Source: JADJDM01 sp044352985
GTDB taxonomy: Bacteria > Bacteroidota > Bacteroidia > B-17B0 > Aurantibacillaceae
Direction: 5' to 3'
Length of the DNA: 64,000 nt
Assembly: GCA_044352985.1 (NCBI GenBank)
Contig: JBILCU010000010.1
Span: forward strand, 61,431 to 125,430
The notes under the pieces are model-generated. The model was given only the letters and a program-made list of their open reading frames with translations, had not been told where the DNA came from and ran no database searches. The position numbers were made by a program, and so were the translations under genes. This document shows, piece by piece, positions 16,884 through 25,674 of the stretch (position 1 is the stretch's first letter; the number at the start of each line of letters is the position of its first letter).

Positions 16884-16962
16884 ACTTTTCTGTTATCTGT
16901 TAGCACGGATTTCAAATCAATGCAAGCAGTAAAATCCGTGCAAGAAATTACGTAGTGATGCA
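16853..16962. repeat. 18 bp direct repeat enclosing a 10 bp-stem hairpin element
   Basis: AAATTACGTAGTGATGCA occurs at 16853-16870, inside the acetyltransferase gene, and again at 16945-16962. Between them is a 74-base segment with the perfect inverted repeat GCACGGATTT (16903-16912) / AAATCCGTGC (16932-16941). The arrangement looks like a small palindromic element flanked by a duplicated target. The hairpin could also act as a terminator between convergent genes, although no strong T-run follows it. Confidence 0.85.
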
Positions 16963-16979
16963 CTAAAAAAATTTAAGTA

Positions 16980-18500
16980 TTATTCAATAATTAACTTTTT
17001 AGAAATAATCAACTGAGCATCTATTACTTGTAAATTATAAACTCCGGTAGCCAAATCACCTAGTTCTATTTCCAAATTTTCTTGAGTAGTTTTTGATTTA
17101 AAAATAGTTTTGCCCAGCATATCTGTTATTACTATTTTCTGATTTTGCTGTAACCCTTTAATAGTAAATAAACCGTGATTTGGATTTGGTAATAAAATAA
17201 CATCATGAGTGGTTTGATCACAGTTTATTGAAACAGGTCCAAAGTAAGTTGTATTTCCATTAAAATCAGTTTGCTTTAAACGATAGTAAGCTGTTGCATT
17301 TGATGCCTCATTAGAATAAAAATAATTATTGATTTGTGTAGAATTTCCGGCACCATCAATTTGAGCTATTTCAAAATAGGCACTTCCATCAAAACTTTTT
17401 TCTAGAGCAAAATAATCGTTGTTATTTTCTGCAATAGTGGTCCAAGAAATAGTGATTTGCTTTTCATTACAAATAGCCGTAAACTCTTTTAAATCAATGG
17501 GAAGGGGATTATTGTTTGTACTTGAGCTTAAAGTAAATGGGGTTGTAGAATTAAATGCACTTACGTTTGTTGAAGTAATATTTCCTGAAGAATTAGTACC
17601 TGTTCTTGCTGCATTACCTTGACTCTCCCATTGAGTTCCACTCCAACGTGCAACTAATAATTCAGAAATATTATTAATTGTGCAGCTTCTTGGTGATCCC
17701 CAAGTTAAATCTACAGACACACTTGAAGTTCCGTTTGTTTTATTAATGATCCAATATTCACATGCACTAACATTATTAATTGAGGATTCTTTAGAGCTGC
17801 GCGTGTAAGGAACTGTATTTGGATCGGCTGAAAAATATTCTGCTGTAAAATGGTCTGTTGTCAAGCTTGGTGCAGAAATTCCTGCGGCAGCAAAATAACC
17901 CCCTTTCCCAATTGGGAAAGTAAATGCGCTATTGCCTATTTTCCTTACCGGGCCAACAACATAGCTGTTTGATGATGCATTGCTTTCGCTTGCGCCATTT
18001 CTAAAAATAAATAAATTACTAGAGCTTGAATTAATTAAACCTAATGTGAAATCAGTGTTGGTTACAATTTCAGTGGTTCTATTTAATGTTAGCGTTCCTG
18101 AAGCGCTTGATTTATTAATTTTAATTTTATTAAAAACTTCGCTACTTGTATTGGAAGAATTTATAGTTTGAGCAGCCGAACCCACAAAATTTACTATCCC
18201 ATTATTTGCTGTAAAAACTGCTGTTGAAAGGGGGTTATTGTTTTTCCAATCTCCTTCTAGTGTAATTTGAGAAGTTGATGAAGGGGTAATTGTTCCTTCA
18301 GCTTTTGATTCAAAATCACCACTTGTTCCCCCACTAATATAAACTTGAGCTGCTCCTGAAAAAACGATTTTAGCCCCGTTATTTATAAAGCCCTGAGAGA
18401 AAACTTTTGGCGCAGAAAAAATAAAAAAGCATATAAACGAATTGATAGCAATTTTTTTAAATTCGGAGTAATTGTTGTTTATAACGATGAAAATAGACAT
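16980..18500 (-). CDS. Secreted protein with T9SS type A C-terminal sorting domain
   Basis: This 506-residue protein has a signal peptide (about 1-36, ending VFSQG). A beta-rich region (about 37-330) has repeated N-x-G/S-rich strands. A fibronectin-like segment of the common Bacteroidota type follows (ITISWTTIAENNNDYFALEK, about 349-368). The C-terminal sorting domain (about 430-506) has LLPNPNHGLFTIKGL and LATGVYNLQVID. It should be exported by Sec, crossed through T9SS and fixed at the surface or released. It lies 32 bp after the next surface-protein gene and is probably co-expressed with it. Confidence 0.9.
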   Translation of the reverse strand: MSIFIVINNNYSEFKKIAINSFICFFIFSAPKVFSQGFINNGAKIVFSGAAQVYISGGTSGDFESKAEGTITPSSTSQITLEGDWKNNNPLSTAVFTANNGIVNFVGSAAQTINSSNTSSEVFNKIKINKSSASGTLTLNRTTEIVTNTDFTLGLINSSSSNLFIFRNGASESNASSNSYVVGPVRKIGNSAFTFPIGKGGYFAAAGISAPSLTTDHFTAEYFSADPNTVPYTRSSKESSINNVSACEYWIINKTNGTSSVSVDLTWGSPRSCTINNISELLVARWSGTQWESQGNAARTGTNSSGNITSTNVSAFNSTTPFTLSSSTNNNPLPIDLKEFTAICNEKQITISWTTIAENNNDYFALEKSFDGSAYFEIAQIDGAGNSTQINNYFYSNEASNATAYYRLKQTDFNGNTTYFGPVSINCDQTTHDVILLPNPNHGLFTIKGLQQNQKIVITDMLGKTIFKSKTTQENLEIELGDLATGVYNLQVIDAQLIISKKLIIE

Positions 18501-18532
18501 AGGATCGATCCTTAATAAAATCTAATGAAAAA

Positions 18533-20164
18533 TTATTTTTTTGACCTACTTAATTTTTCTGATTGCTTTTGAATTTCTTCCATTTTTTTACTTCTGCCAA
18601 TAATGTTATCGTCTACTTTATCATGCCTAACATTTTTTCCATCAAACCATATTGGATTACCCAACGAAGTTGTATCATAATCATTATGCATAACACCTTC
18701 CATATTTGATTCAAATTTTACATTTAAAATCTCTTCTTCATTGAAAGATTCTGAATTTTTTATAGTACCGGAAATAATGTAATTAACGAAAAAATTATGT
18801 GTCCCGGCATTATTTTCTTTTAAAATAATATAATCGTTAGTTATTTCTTTAATAAAAACTCCATTACTTTCTCCTAAAGGAGTTGCAGTAATAATTAATG
18901 TTGAAATATCACAAATATTTTTCAATTCATCATTTAAAAAAATCTTAGATTCACCACCTTTAACTTCAATTTTGCCTTTTACAATCAATTCATGAGATAA
19001 AGATGTGGTTGCATAACTTGGAACACGTTTATCAGATTCGCTAACTTTATTTAGCTGAATAAATTTATTATTTGTAAGGGCATTACCATGAACATAAACT
19101 CCATATTTTTGCCCAGATAAATTTGTTCCATAAACCAACCCTCTTATCCAACCACCCATAACACCTCCGTAAACCCCTAAACCTACCTGATTATTAGCAG
19201 GTATATTTCCTGAAATTCTACCATTTATTCCTCCTGTTGCAACAGCTGTACCAAAACCATATAAAGAATAATCATTGCCGTTGTTAGCATAATAACCACA
19301 TGCACCCCATAAAATATTTCCATTATTGCCAATTACACCTCCACTGCGAGTACTAATACCACCAATTCCATGTACACCAAACCTGTAATTACCTAATGAG
19401 GAACTATTTCCAGCGACACCATTTTTTGTGGAAATAAAACTAAAACTTGTTCCGCTTGTGGCATCAGTCATATAAGAACCATAAACTCCATTACCAAAAC
19501 CTGATCCCTTATATTCTCCTTGCACAGCAGAATAATTTGTAGTACCAGAGGTTACGCTACCATATACACCACCACCATCTTGAGCGCTGTAACCATTAAC
19601 AGCCCAAGGCAACCCTGAATTAGAAACAGCACATAAAGCATCCCCAGCTAAGCCAGAAGTTTGAGCACCTATAACAACTTCACCGTCTATCGGATTTATA
19701 CGCATGCGTTCTAAATTGTTAGCTGCAAAAACAATAGCTTTACTGTCAGTAGTACCAATAAAATTATTATTTACAGCAGAACCATAGGCTGCTGTAGATG
19801 CAGTAGTTCCTGAATTACCTGTAGTTTCCCAGGTGTTTTTATTACTTGCATATACTTTAACCCAGTTTGGAGATGCAGAGGTCCCTGAATTGTAATAAAA
19901 TCCGACTCCATTTCCGCTAGTAATACTAGCATTGGTATTATAAACCATTAAACCAGTTGCAGGAGCTGAAATTGTTGTCCCATCTGTTACAGATGATAAT
20001 GCTATTCGTGGGATCAATAATCCTTTATTTGTTGACACTACATCTAACATAGCACTTTCATCTGGAGTCGCACCCGTTGAATTTATCCCAACATTTTGAG
20101 CATTTAACGAACTATTAAACACTGCAATAAAAAAAAAGAATAGAGGTAATGTAAATTTTTTCAT
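18533..20164 (-). CDS. Secreted repeat-rich surface protein
   Basis: The 543-residue protein has a signal peptide (about 1-22, SSLNAQ). The start NVGINSTGATPDESAMLDVVS and GLLIPRIALSSV is typical of Bacteroidota surface or fibre-like proteins. A central part (about 190-370) is rich in G-V-Y-G and V-x-G motifs (GVYGSV, GNGVYGSY, VGLGVYGGVMGG), suggesting a repetitive beta structure. The C-terminal part (about 390-543) is charged and has no T9SS sorting signal or S74 peptidase catalytic motif that I can see. Function unknown. A TTG-N23-TACCTTTG promoter lies just upstream. Confidence 0.75.
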   Translation of the reverse strand: MKKFTLPLFFFFIAVFNSSLNAQNVGINSTGATPDESAMLDVVSTNKGLLIPRIALSSVTDGTTISAPATGLMVYNTNASITSGNGVGFYYNSGTSASPNWVKVYASNKNTWETTGNSGTTASTAAYGSAVNNNFIGTTDSKAIVFAANNLERMRINPIDGEVVIGAQTSGLAGDALCAVSNSGLPWAVNGYSAQDGGGVYGSVTSGTTNYSAVQGEYKGSGFGNGVYGSYMTDATSGTSFSFISTKNGVAGNSSSLGNYRFGVHGIGGISTRSGGVIGNNGNILWGACGYYANNGNDYSLYGFGTAVATGGINGRISGNIPANNQVGLGVYGGVMGGWIRGLVYGTNLSGQKYGVYVHGNALTNNKFIQLNKVSESDKRVPSYATTSLSHELIVKGKIEVKGGESKIFLNDELKNICDISTLIITATPLGESNGVFIKEITNDYIILKENNAGTHNFFVNYIISGTIKNSESFNEEEILNVKFESNMEGVMHNDYDTTSLGNPIWFDGKNVRHDKVDDNIIGRSKKMEEIQKQSEKLSRSKK

Positions 20165-20211
20165 ATTGTCCTATTTTAAAATTTAGAAACTTGCCAAATT
20201 GGCTAAGCATA

Positions 20212-20245
20212 CAAAGGTAGTGCGCTTATTTTTACTAATTTACAA
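20212..20245 (-). promoter_or_regulatory. Promoter of the 18533-20164 surface gene
   Basis: The minus strand reads TTG (20245-20243), then 23 bases, then TACCTTTG (20219-20212). This matches the Bacteroidota -33/-7 pattern TTG-N17-23-TAnnTTTG. It ends 48 bp before the ATG at 20164. Confidence 0.6.
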
Positions 20246-20342
20246 TTAATTGTGAGATTTATACAATCGGTAAATTAACTGATTTAATCGGTAGAAATAT
20301 TAGATTAAATCTTCACAGCAATAGTATAGGCTACTGTTACTT

Positions 20343-21062
20343 TTAAATAAGATTAAAAAGGTTATTTACACCAACAAAACGGTTAACCGTAAAGCCTTCG
20401 GCATAAGGAACGCCAATTGCTCTTCCGAACACACTCATTTTACCAAACACACTTTCTAAAAATTCGGGGCTAGAAATTGGAGTTTGTGGTTCTTGAGATT
20501 CGGGGTTATAAAACTGCGAGGAAAAACACAAGATGGCTTCGCGTTTTTTATCGGCAAACTCACTTACATCAACTACAAAATCAGGCTTTAATGTATAATC
20601 CTGTATGTAATGGTAAATCGCTTTTGGTCGCCAAGCTTGTTGAGGTATACCGTTATTACCTGTTTCAATTTTTGCTAAACCAGAGTAAAAGCAAGCATCG
20701 GAAACTAATTGTGCAGCCCTTCCGTGATCAGGGTGCCTGTCGTTAACCGCATTTGCTAAAACTATTTCGGGGCGGTATTTTCTTATGACTTCAATAATTT
20801 TTAATTGAGATGTTGAATCGTTTTCAAAAAAACCATCTTTTAAGCCTAATTGTTCTCTGCAAGCTAAGCCTAAAATTTTGGCAGCAGCATTTGCTTCCAA
20901 GGCTCTTAATTCTGAATTTCCTCTTGAACCCAGTTCGCCCTGAGTAAGATCTAAAATGCCACAGATTTTTCCTTGTTGAACATGACTTAATAATGTGCCG
21001 GAACAACCTAGTTCAACATCATCCGGATGAACTCCAACTGCAAGTATATCTAACTTAATCAC
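20343..21062 (-). CDS. bshB1: Bacillithiol biosynthesis deacetylase BshB1 (LmbE/PIG-L family)
   Basis: From the GTG at 21062 the protein is 239 residues and starts MIKLDILAVGVHPDDVELGC. The HPDD zinc motif is at 12-15 and a second H-x-x-H segment, NDRHPDHGRAA, is near 113. PGKICGILDLTQGELGSRG-type sequence (Q-G-E-L-G-S-R-G) is diagnostic of BshB1. The enzyme deacetylates GlcNAc-malate to GlcN-malate, the second step of bacillithiol synthesis. An in-frame TTG 15 bp further upstream is possible; no ATG is available. Bacillithiol is a likely low-molecular-weight thiol partner for the persulfide enzymes elsewhere in the window. Confidence 0.93.
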   Translation of the reverse strand: MIKLDILAVGVHPDDVELGCSGTLLSHVQQGKICGILDLTQGELGSRGNSELRALEANAAAKILGLACREQLGLKDGFFENDSTSQLKIIEVIRKYRPEIVLANAVNDRHPDHGRAAQLVSDACFYSGLAKIETGNNGIPQQAWRPKAIYHYIQDYTLKPDFVVDVSEFADKKREAILCFSSQFYNPESQEPQTPISSPEFLESVFGKMSVFGRAIGVPYAEGFTVNRFVGVNNLFNLI

Positions 21063-21116
21063 CCTCAAATTTAGCAATTTAGCTGTTAAATTTTATTATT
21101 AACGAAAATTTAATTA

Positions 21117-21124
21117 TATATTTG
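21117..21124 (+). promoter_or_regulatory. -7 promoter element of the 21148 T9SS gene
   Basis: TATATTTG, followed by C, matches TAnnTTTG and lies 23 bp before the ATG. No clear -33 TTG is seen. Confidence 0.5.
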
Positions 21125-21147
21125 CATCAAATTTAAAAAACAAACAA

Positions 21148-22842
21148 ATGAAAAAAATCTACTTATTAGGTTTAGCTTCGATTGTAGCGTTAGGAGTTCA
21201 GGCTCAAACGACGATTAAAGTAAAAAACCCTTTAAAAGGAAAAATGAAGTATGAAAATGCTACTTCAAAACAAGGGAATGGTAATAATGCTGTTCAACAA
21301 GTTGCTGGTTCAATTTCATGTAATAATCAGTATACTGCTGGTACAAGCATGGTATTAGATTTCACACTTACATTAACAAACACAGATGAAGAATATGTTG
21401 ATTCTTTATCATTAACATTTCCAGCTGGTATGACGCCAACTGCTGCTCCAAACCCATTTCCAGGCCCACAAGGTGGGGGTCAAGCTGCTGAAGCACTTAA
21501 TGGAATAAATGGGCAAACTATATCTTGGGGGGATAATGATAATACCTATGGTGGGATTCAAACTCCAACTCCAACCGGAGGCGCTGTAACTTATAACTTT
21601 TCAATTGATGTTACAATTGACGCAAATTTAACCGGAAATCAAACAGCTAATTTTCATATGTCAGGCGATGGCTTTGGTGCTTCACCTGGTGGCTTAGATG
21701 GAACAATTACTATCTACCCTGTAGGTGCACAATTAGTTGATTTATTTGTTATGGGCGTTCGTCCAATAAACAATATCAACTTAGACAGATCTTGTGGAAT
21801 GGGTTTAGATACAGTTTTAACTTTAGTTAAAAACATTGGTACTACAACTGAATCAAACATCGCGGTTAACTACAGTGTTAATGGAGTAGCTGCTGGATCT
21901 ACAGTTATCCCTGGTCCTTTAGCTCCTGGCGATTCAACATTTGCATTCTTTTTACCAGCGTATGATTTCACAGGTACAGGTGCAAAAACCTTAAAAGCAT
22001 GGGTTGCACAAGCTAATGATATTGCTTTAGCAAACGATACAGTAACTGAAGGTTTCTTTAACGCTGTTCCTACTGCTTTAACAAGTTCTACTTATATAAA
22101 TGGTATTGAACCAGGAAACGATGTAAACAGTGTATCAATCTACGGTACTGCTGCTCCATACACAGGAATTTCTACTGCAACTAAAAGATCTGGAGATCAA
22201 GCTTTATTTACAACTGTAAATGTGAGCAATGGTGGTGTAGCAGGAACAACTTACTCTTACCAATTAATTTTACCTTGTATGGATGTTGTTCAAGGTGAAA
22301 CATACCGTATCGTTTATTACAGAAGAACAAATGGTACTGCTGCTAACGCAAATGGAGAAACAGCAGTTTATACTGGAACTGAATCATCAGAAGCTGGTAT
22401 GTCAACAGAATTAAAACCATACTCTGCAATTACTACTTATGCAACTTGGTTAAAAGATTCAGTTGAATATACTGCAACTGCTTCTGAAACAAGATATTTT
22501 TCAATTTCTGGAAGAGGTACTGTAACTTCTGCATCTCAAATGAATGTTCGTTTAGATGACATTTCTATCTTCTTAGTTCCAACTGTAGGTGTTAAAGAAA
22601 ATGTTATTGCTGATGCAATTTCTATCTTCCCTAACCCAAGCAATGGTGTATTCACTGTAAAAGTTTCTGAAAACGAAGCTTCAATGGAAGTGTATAGCAT
22701 CATTGGTGAGAACGTTTATTCTTCTAAAGTAGTTAAAGGTAACAACACTGTTGACCTTTCTAACTTAGCTGCTGGTTCTTACATTGTTAAATTAAACAAT
22801 GGTGGAAAATCAACTGCAAAAAGAATTGTAATCAACAAATAA
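21148..22842 (+). CDS. Secreted protein with T9SS type A C-terminal sorting domain
   Basis: This 564-residue protein has a signal peptide (about 1-19, ending GVQAQ). An N-terminal beta domain (about 45-190) has a conserved-repeat-like fold (TLTNTDEEYVDSLSLTFPAG). A CARDB-like segment follows (about 195-300: VKNIGTTTESNIAVNYSVNG). A third domain (about 310-480) resembles a jelly-roll/choice-of-anchor module. The sorting domain (about 490-564) has IFPNPSNGVFTVKVS and LAAGSYIVKLNNGG. It is probably abundant, with its own promoter and a strong terminator, which suggests a monocistronic surface protein. The ligand is unknown. Confidence 0.9.
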   Translation: MKKIYLLGLASIVALGVQAQTTIKVKNPLKGKMKYENATSKQGNGNNAVQQVAGSISCNNQYTAGTSMVLDFTLTLTNTDEEYVDSLSLTFPAGMTPTAAPNPFPGPQGGGQAAEALNGINGQTISWGDNDNTYGGIQTPTPTGGAVTYNFSIDVTIDANLTGNQTANFHMSGDGFGASPGGLDGTITIYPVGAQLVDLFVMGVRPINNINLDRSCGMGLDTVLTLVKNIGTTTESNIAVNYSVNGVAAGSTVIPGPLAPGDSTFAFFLPAYDFTGTGAKTLKAWVAQANDIALANDTVTEGFFNAVPTALTSSTYINGIEPGNDVNSVSIYGTAAPYTGISTATKRSGDQALFTTVNVSNGGVAGTTYSYQLILPCMDVVQGETYRIVYYRRTNGTAANANGETAVYTGTESSEAGMSTELKPYSAITTYATWLKDSVEYTATASETRYFSISGRGTVTSASQMNVRLDDISIFLVPTVGVKENVIADAISIFPNPSNGVFTVKVSENEASMEVYSIIGENVYSSKVVKGNNTVDLSNLAAGSYIVKLNNGGKSTAKRIVINK

Positions 22843-22861
22843 TCGATTCACAAATCAAATT

Positions 22862-22893
22862 TAAAAGAGCTGCTCAAATGAGCAGCTTTTTTT
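22862..22893 (+). terminator. Rho-independent terminator
   Basis: GCTGCTC (22869-22875), loop AAAT, GAGCAGC (22880-22886), then a run of seven T. It lies 20 bp after the T9SS gene stop. A flanking A-run could let it work weakly on the other strand too. Confidence 0.9.
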
Positions 22894-22972
22894 GTTTCAG
22901 ATCATTTAGCCTTGTTTCAGGCAGTAGGTTTAGTAAAAGATTACTCAAACTCTTTTCATATAGCCAATAACT

Positions 22973-23596
22973 TTATTCCTTAATCAAGTTAAATCTTGCT
23001 CCAACCTGAAGAAAGTAAATAAATCCTCCTGAAGAGGCATTGTAAGTAGTTTGACCTAATGTCTTTGTTTCTGTACCGCTCAAATTAAAACTCCATCCAA
23101 AACTAGCATCAGCATAAAAAAATTTTTTGAATGGGAAAAGCCTGAATCCCAATCGGGGCACAACGTAACTTTTCACAATGGTTTCTTTTGCTCTACTTAT
23201 TTTATCTTCCATCAAGAACCACTCCGGGCCACCTAAAATGCCTGCATAAAGTCCTTTTCTATCTTTACGCAGATAATAGTTTGCATAAAGCTCAACGGCA
23301 TTGTTTCTTGTCACTTTAATATTATCGGCATTTTCAAAGAATGTGTTTTTGATATAGTCGGGAGGAACTACACTAAATCCAATTACTCCAACTTGCCAGT
23401 TACTAAATTCAAGCCCTATGCTTCCGCCTCCACCTTTTGAAAGAAATAAAAAAGGATAAGCATCAATGCTTAACTGCAAAGGGACTACATCTTTTTCTTT
23501 GCCTAAAATTTGGTTTTGAAAGAAGCTTGTTTTGTCTTGCGCAAAAAGACTTGATGTTAAACAAACAACTGCTACGATTAAAGTAAACTTTTTCAT
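22973..23596 (-). CDS. Outer-membrane beta-barrel-like protein
   Basis: The 207-residue protein has a signal peptide (about 1-19, SSLFAQ) and then alternating strands such as LQLSIDAYPFLFLS, VELYANYYLRK and FIYFLQVGARFNL. This is consistent with a small eight-stranded barrel. It ends close to the last strand (FNLIKE) rather than with a canonical terminal aromatic. I do not recognise a specific family. It is monocistronic by spacing, 70 bp past the Crp/Fnr gene upstream. Confidence 0.65.
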   Translation of the reverse strand: MKKFTLIVAVVCLTSSLFAQDKTSFFQNQILGKEKDVVPLQLSIDAYPFLFLSKGGGGSIGLEFSNWQVGVIGFSVVPPDYIKNTFFENADNIKVTRNNAVELYANYYLRKDRKGLYAGILGGPEWFLMEDKISRAKETIVKSYVVPRLGFRLFPFKKFFYADASFGWSFNLSGTETKTLGQTTYNASSGGFIYFLQVGARFNLIKE

Positions 23597-23666
23597 TGTG
23601 CTAATTTTTTAAATTATTTATTGCACAAAATTCAACAGAGTAGTGTCTTGTTTTTGTTGATGATTG

Positions 23667-24239
23667 TTAAGATTTTCTTCTGGCCCTAATTCTACTTAAA
23701 CTTTCCGGGCTTATCCCGAGGAGATTAGCCAAGTAACGTTGGGGCACTTCTTGAAATAAATCTGGACGTTGTTTTAGTAGTTTTTCAACCCTTTCCTCTG
23801 GCTTATCAGAAGATAATGACATTGCAATTTCTATTGTACGTTGTGCTACTTGCTCAGCCATTATTCTCCCAAAAGATTCTATATTTCTATTTTCTGCATA
23901 GAGCCTTAATAAATCGTTTTTGTTAATCACAAACAATTCAGCGTCTTTAAGAATTTGAAAATTATAATTGGTTGGTGTATTTTGTGTGAGACTTTTAAAG
24001 TCGGTAATAAAATTATGTTGTAAGGTAATGTCACATGTTATTTCATTTCCTTCTTTTATATGATAGTGCCTAATAACCCCCGAATTTAAAAATGCTATAA
24101 AATCACAAAACATACCTTCTTTGAGCAAGTATTCCTTTCGTTTGAGTTTAATTGGTTTGAAATTTAATTCAATTGCTTGTTGGTCTAACTCTGCAAGCTG
24201 AATATATCTTGAACAGTAATTGAGGAGGTTTTCGATCAC
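23667..24239 (-). CDS. Crp/Fnr family regulator (short form)
   Basis: This 190-residue protein starts with GTG (MIENLLNYCSRYIQLAE). The cyclic-nucleotide-binding roll covers about 20-115 (KRKEYLLKEGMFCDFIAFLNSG). A helix and a short C-terminal HTH follow, with RYLANLLGISPESLSRIRAR at about 168-187. This single-helix-pair form is common in Bacteroidota and often lacks true cAMP-binding residues, so a ligand cannot be assigned. It differs clearly from the island regulator at 1759-2397. It lies 124 bp after the Fe-S protein gene and its targets are unknown. Confidence 0.88.
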   Translation of the reverse strand: MIENLLNYCSRYIQLAELDQQAIELNFKPIKLKRKEYLLKEGMFCDFIAFLNSGVIRHYHIKEGNEITCDITLQHNFITDFKSLTQNTPTNYNFQILKDAELFVINKNDLLRLYAENRNIESFGRIMAEQVAQRTIEIAMSLSSDKPEERVEKLLKQRPDLFQEVPQRYLANLLGISPESLSRIRARRKS

Positions 24240-24363
24240 TTTTTATTATCTATATGATTGAACTAAATGGCTACAGTTAACTTTAATGCCATTATTACTT
24301 AAAACAAAAAAAATTGGAGTTATAAGCGCCAATCAGCTCGTGTCAACTACACAACAATTAAAA

Positions 24364-25671
24364 TTATGCTTCTTTAGCCCAGTTTAAACGATCAGCTTGA
24401 GCAAATTGCCACGGTGCACCATTGTTTTCCATATTGGTAAACATGCCGTTTAACTCGCTAGGAGAAGAGCTTTGCTCCATCACTAAATATTGGCGTAAAT
24501 CCATGATGATGGATAAAGGATCAATATTTACAGGGCACTCCTGAACGCATGCATTACAAGTATTACATGCCCAGATTTCTTCAGGCGTTATGTAATCTCC
24601 AAGTAAGGATTTTCCATCATCTTTAAAAACACCACCGTTTGCATCTATATTTTTACCAACTTCAGTTAAACGGTCGCGGGTGCTCATCATAATTTTACGA
24701 GGAGACAATAATTTACCTGTTATGTTCTGTGGGCAAGAAGATGTACATCTTCCACATTCCGTACAAGTATATGCATCCAATAATTGTTTCCAAGTTAAAT
24801 CCTGAACATCTTTTGCACCAAATCGCTGCGGAGCATTTGGATCAGTGACAGGTTGGTAACTCGGTTCAAAGTTGGGTTTTACAACATCAGTAACACTTTC
24901 TAAATTTTTAAACTTGCCTTTTTGATCTAAATTACTGTAATACGTAGTTGGAAAGGCAAGCACAATGTGCAAATGCTTAGAATAAGGAAGGTAATTTAAA
25001 AATGCAAAAATTCCTATAATGTGTAACCACCAACAAAAACGTTCAATTAAAATTAAAGAGCCCTCACTCATCCCTTCAAAGAGAGGTGCAATGATGCTAC
25101 TGATTGGAAAAGAACCCGCCTTTGGATAATGCGTGCTATTTAATAATTGTAGATTTTGATCGGCCGCATTCATAATAAATAAAGCCGACATCATTACGAT
25201 TTCTGCCATTAATATTATGTTGGCATCTAAACGTGGAAATCCATCTAAATCCTTACTTAAAAATCGTTTTATTTTTCCTACATTTCTTCGTAACCAAAAC
25301 GCAACAACACCAATAAAAACACCTAAAGCTAAAAATTCAAAAAAGCCAATTAGAAAATTATAGAATCCACCCAAAAAAGAAAACAAACGATGTTGCCCGG
25401 TGAACCCATCTAATAGCATTTCCAACACTTCAATGTTTATTAGCACAAAGCCAACATAAACCAAAATATGCATAAAGGCTGATAATGGGCGTGTAACCAT
25501 TTTTGACTGACCTAAGGCAACACGGAACATGGCTGACCAACGTTCGTTAGAGCGATCACTTAAATCAAGGTCTCTTCCTAAAAAAATGTTTCTTCTGATT
25601 TTTTTTACATTCAGTGTAAAAAAAACGATTGAAGAAATGGAAAGTAAAAAAAACAAAATAATAGCTATCAT
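24364..25671 (-). CDS. Membrane-bound heterodisulfide-reductase-like (Fe-S) protein
   Basis: The 435-residue protein has an N-terminal membrane part with about five to six helices (1-225), like the HdrE/NarI-type haem-binding region. A cytosolic dicluster ferredoxin domain follows. The 4Fe-4S motifs are CTECGRCTSSCP (about 299-310) and CNTCNACVQECP (about 366-377). These proteins usually pass electrons between quinones and a CCG-domain partner. In related Bacteroidota a CCG (HdrB-like) gene normally follows, but here the next gene is a Crp/Fnr regulator. It lies 3 bp after the MlaD gene. Confidence 0.85.
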   Translation of the reverse strand: MIAIILFFLLSISSIVFFTLNVKKIRRNIFLGRDLDLSDRSNERWSAMFRVALGQSKMVTRPLSAFMHILVYVGFVLINIEVLEMLLDGFTGQHRLFSFLGGFYNFLIGFFEFLALGVFIGVVAFWLRRNVGKIKRFLSKDLDGFPRLDANIILMAEIVMMSALFIMNAADQNLQLLNSTHYPKAGSFPISSIIAPLFEGMSEGSLILIERFCWWLHIIGIFAFLNYLPYSKHLHIVLAFPTTYYSNLDQKGKFKNLESVTDVVKPNFEPSYQPVTDPNAPQRFGAKDVQDLTWKQLLDAYTCTECGRCTSSCPQNITGKLLSPRKIMMSTRDRLTEVGKNIDANGGVFKDDGKSLLGDYITPEEIWACNTCNACVQECPVNIDPLSIIMDLRQYLVMEQSSSPSELNGMFTNMENNGAPWQFAQADRLNWAKEA

Positions 25672-25674
25672 AAC

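Noticed and set aside
18533..20164. Prophage tail fibre
   Set aside because: A signal peptide is present and no phage structural, lysis or integrase genes are nearby; it is better explained as a secreted surface protein.
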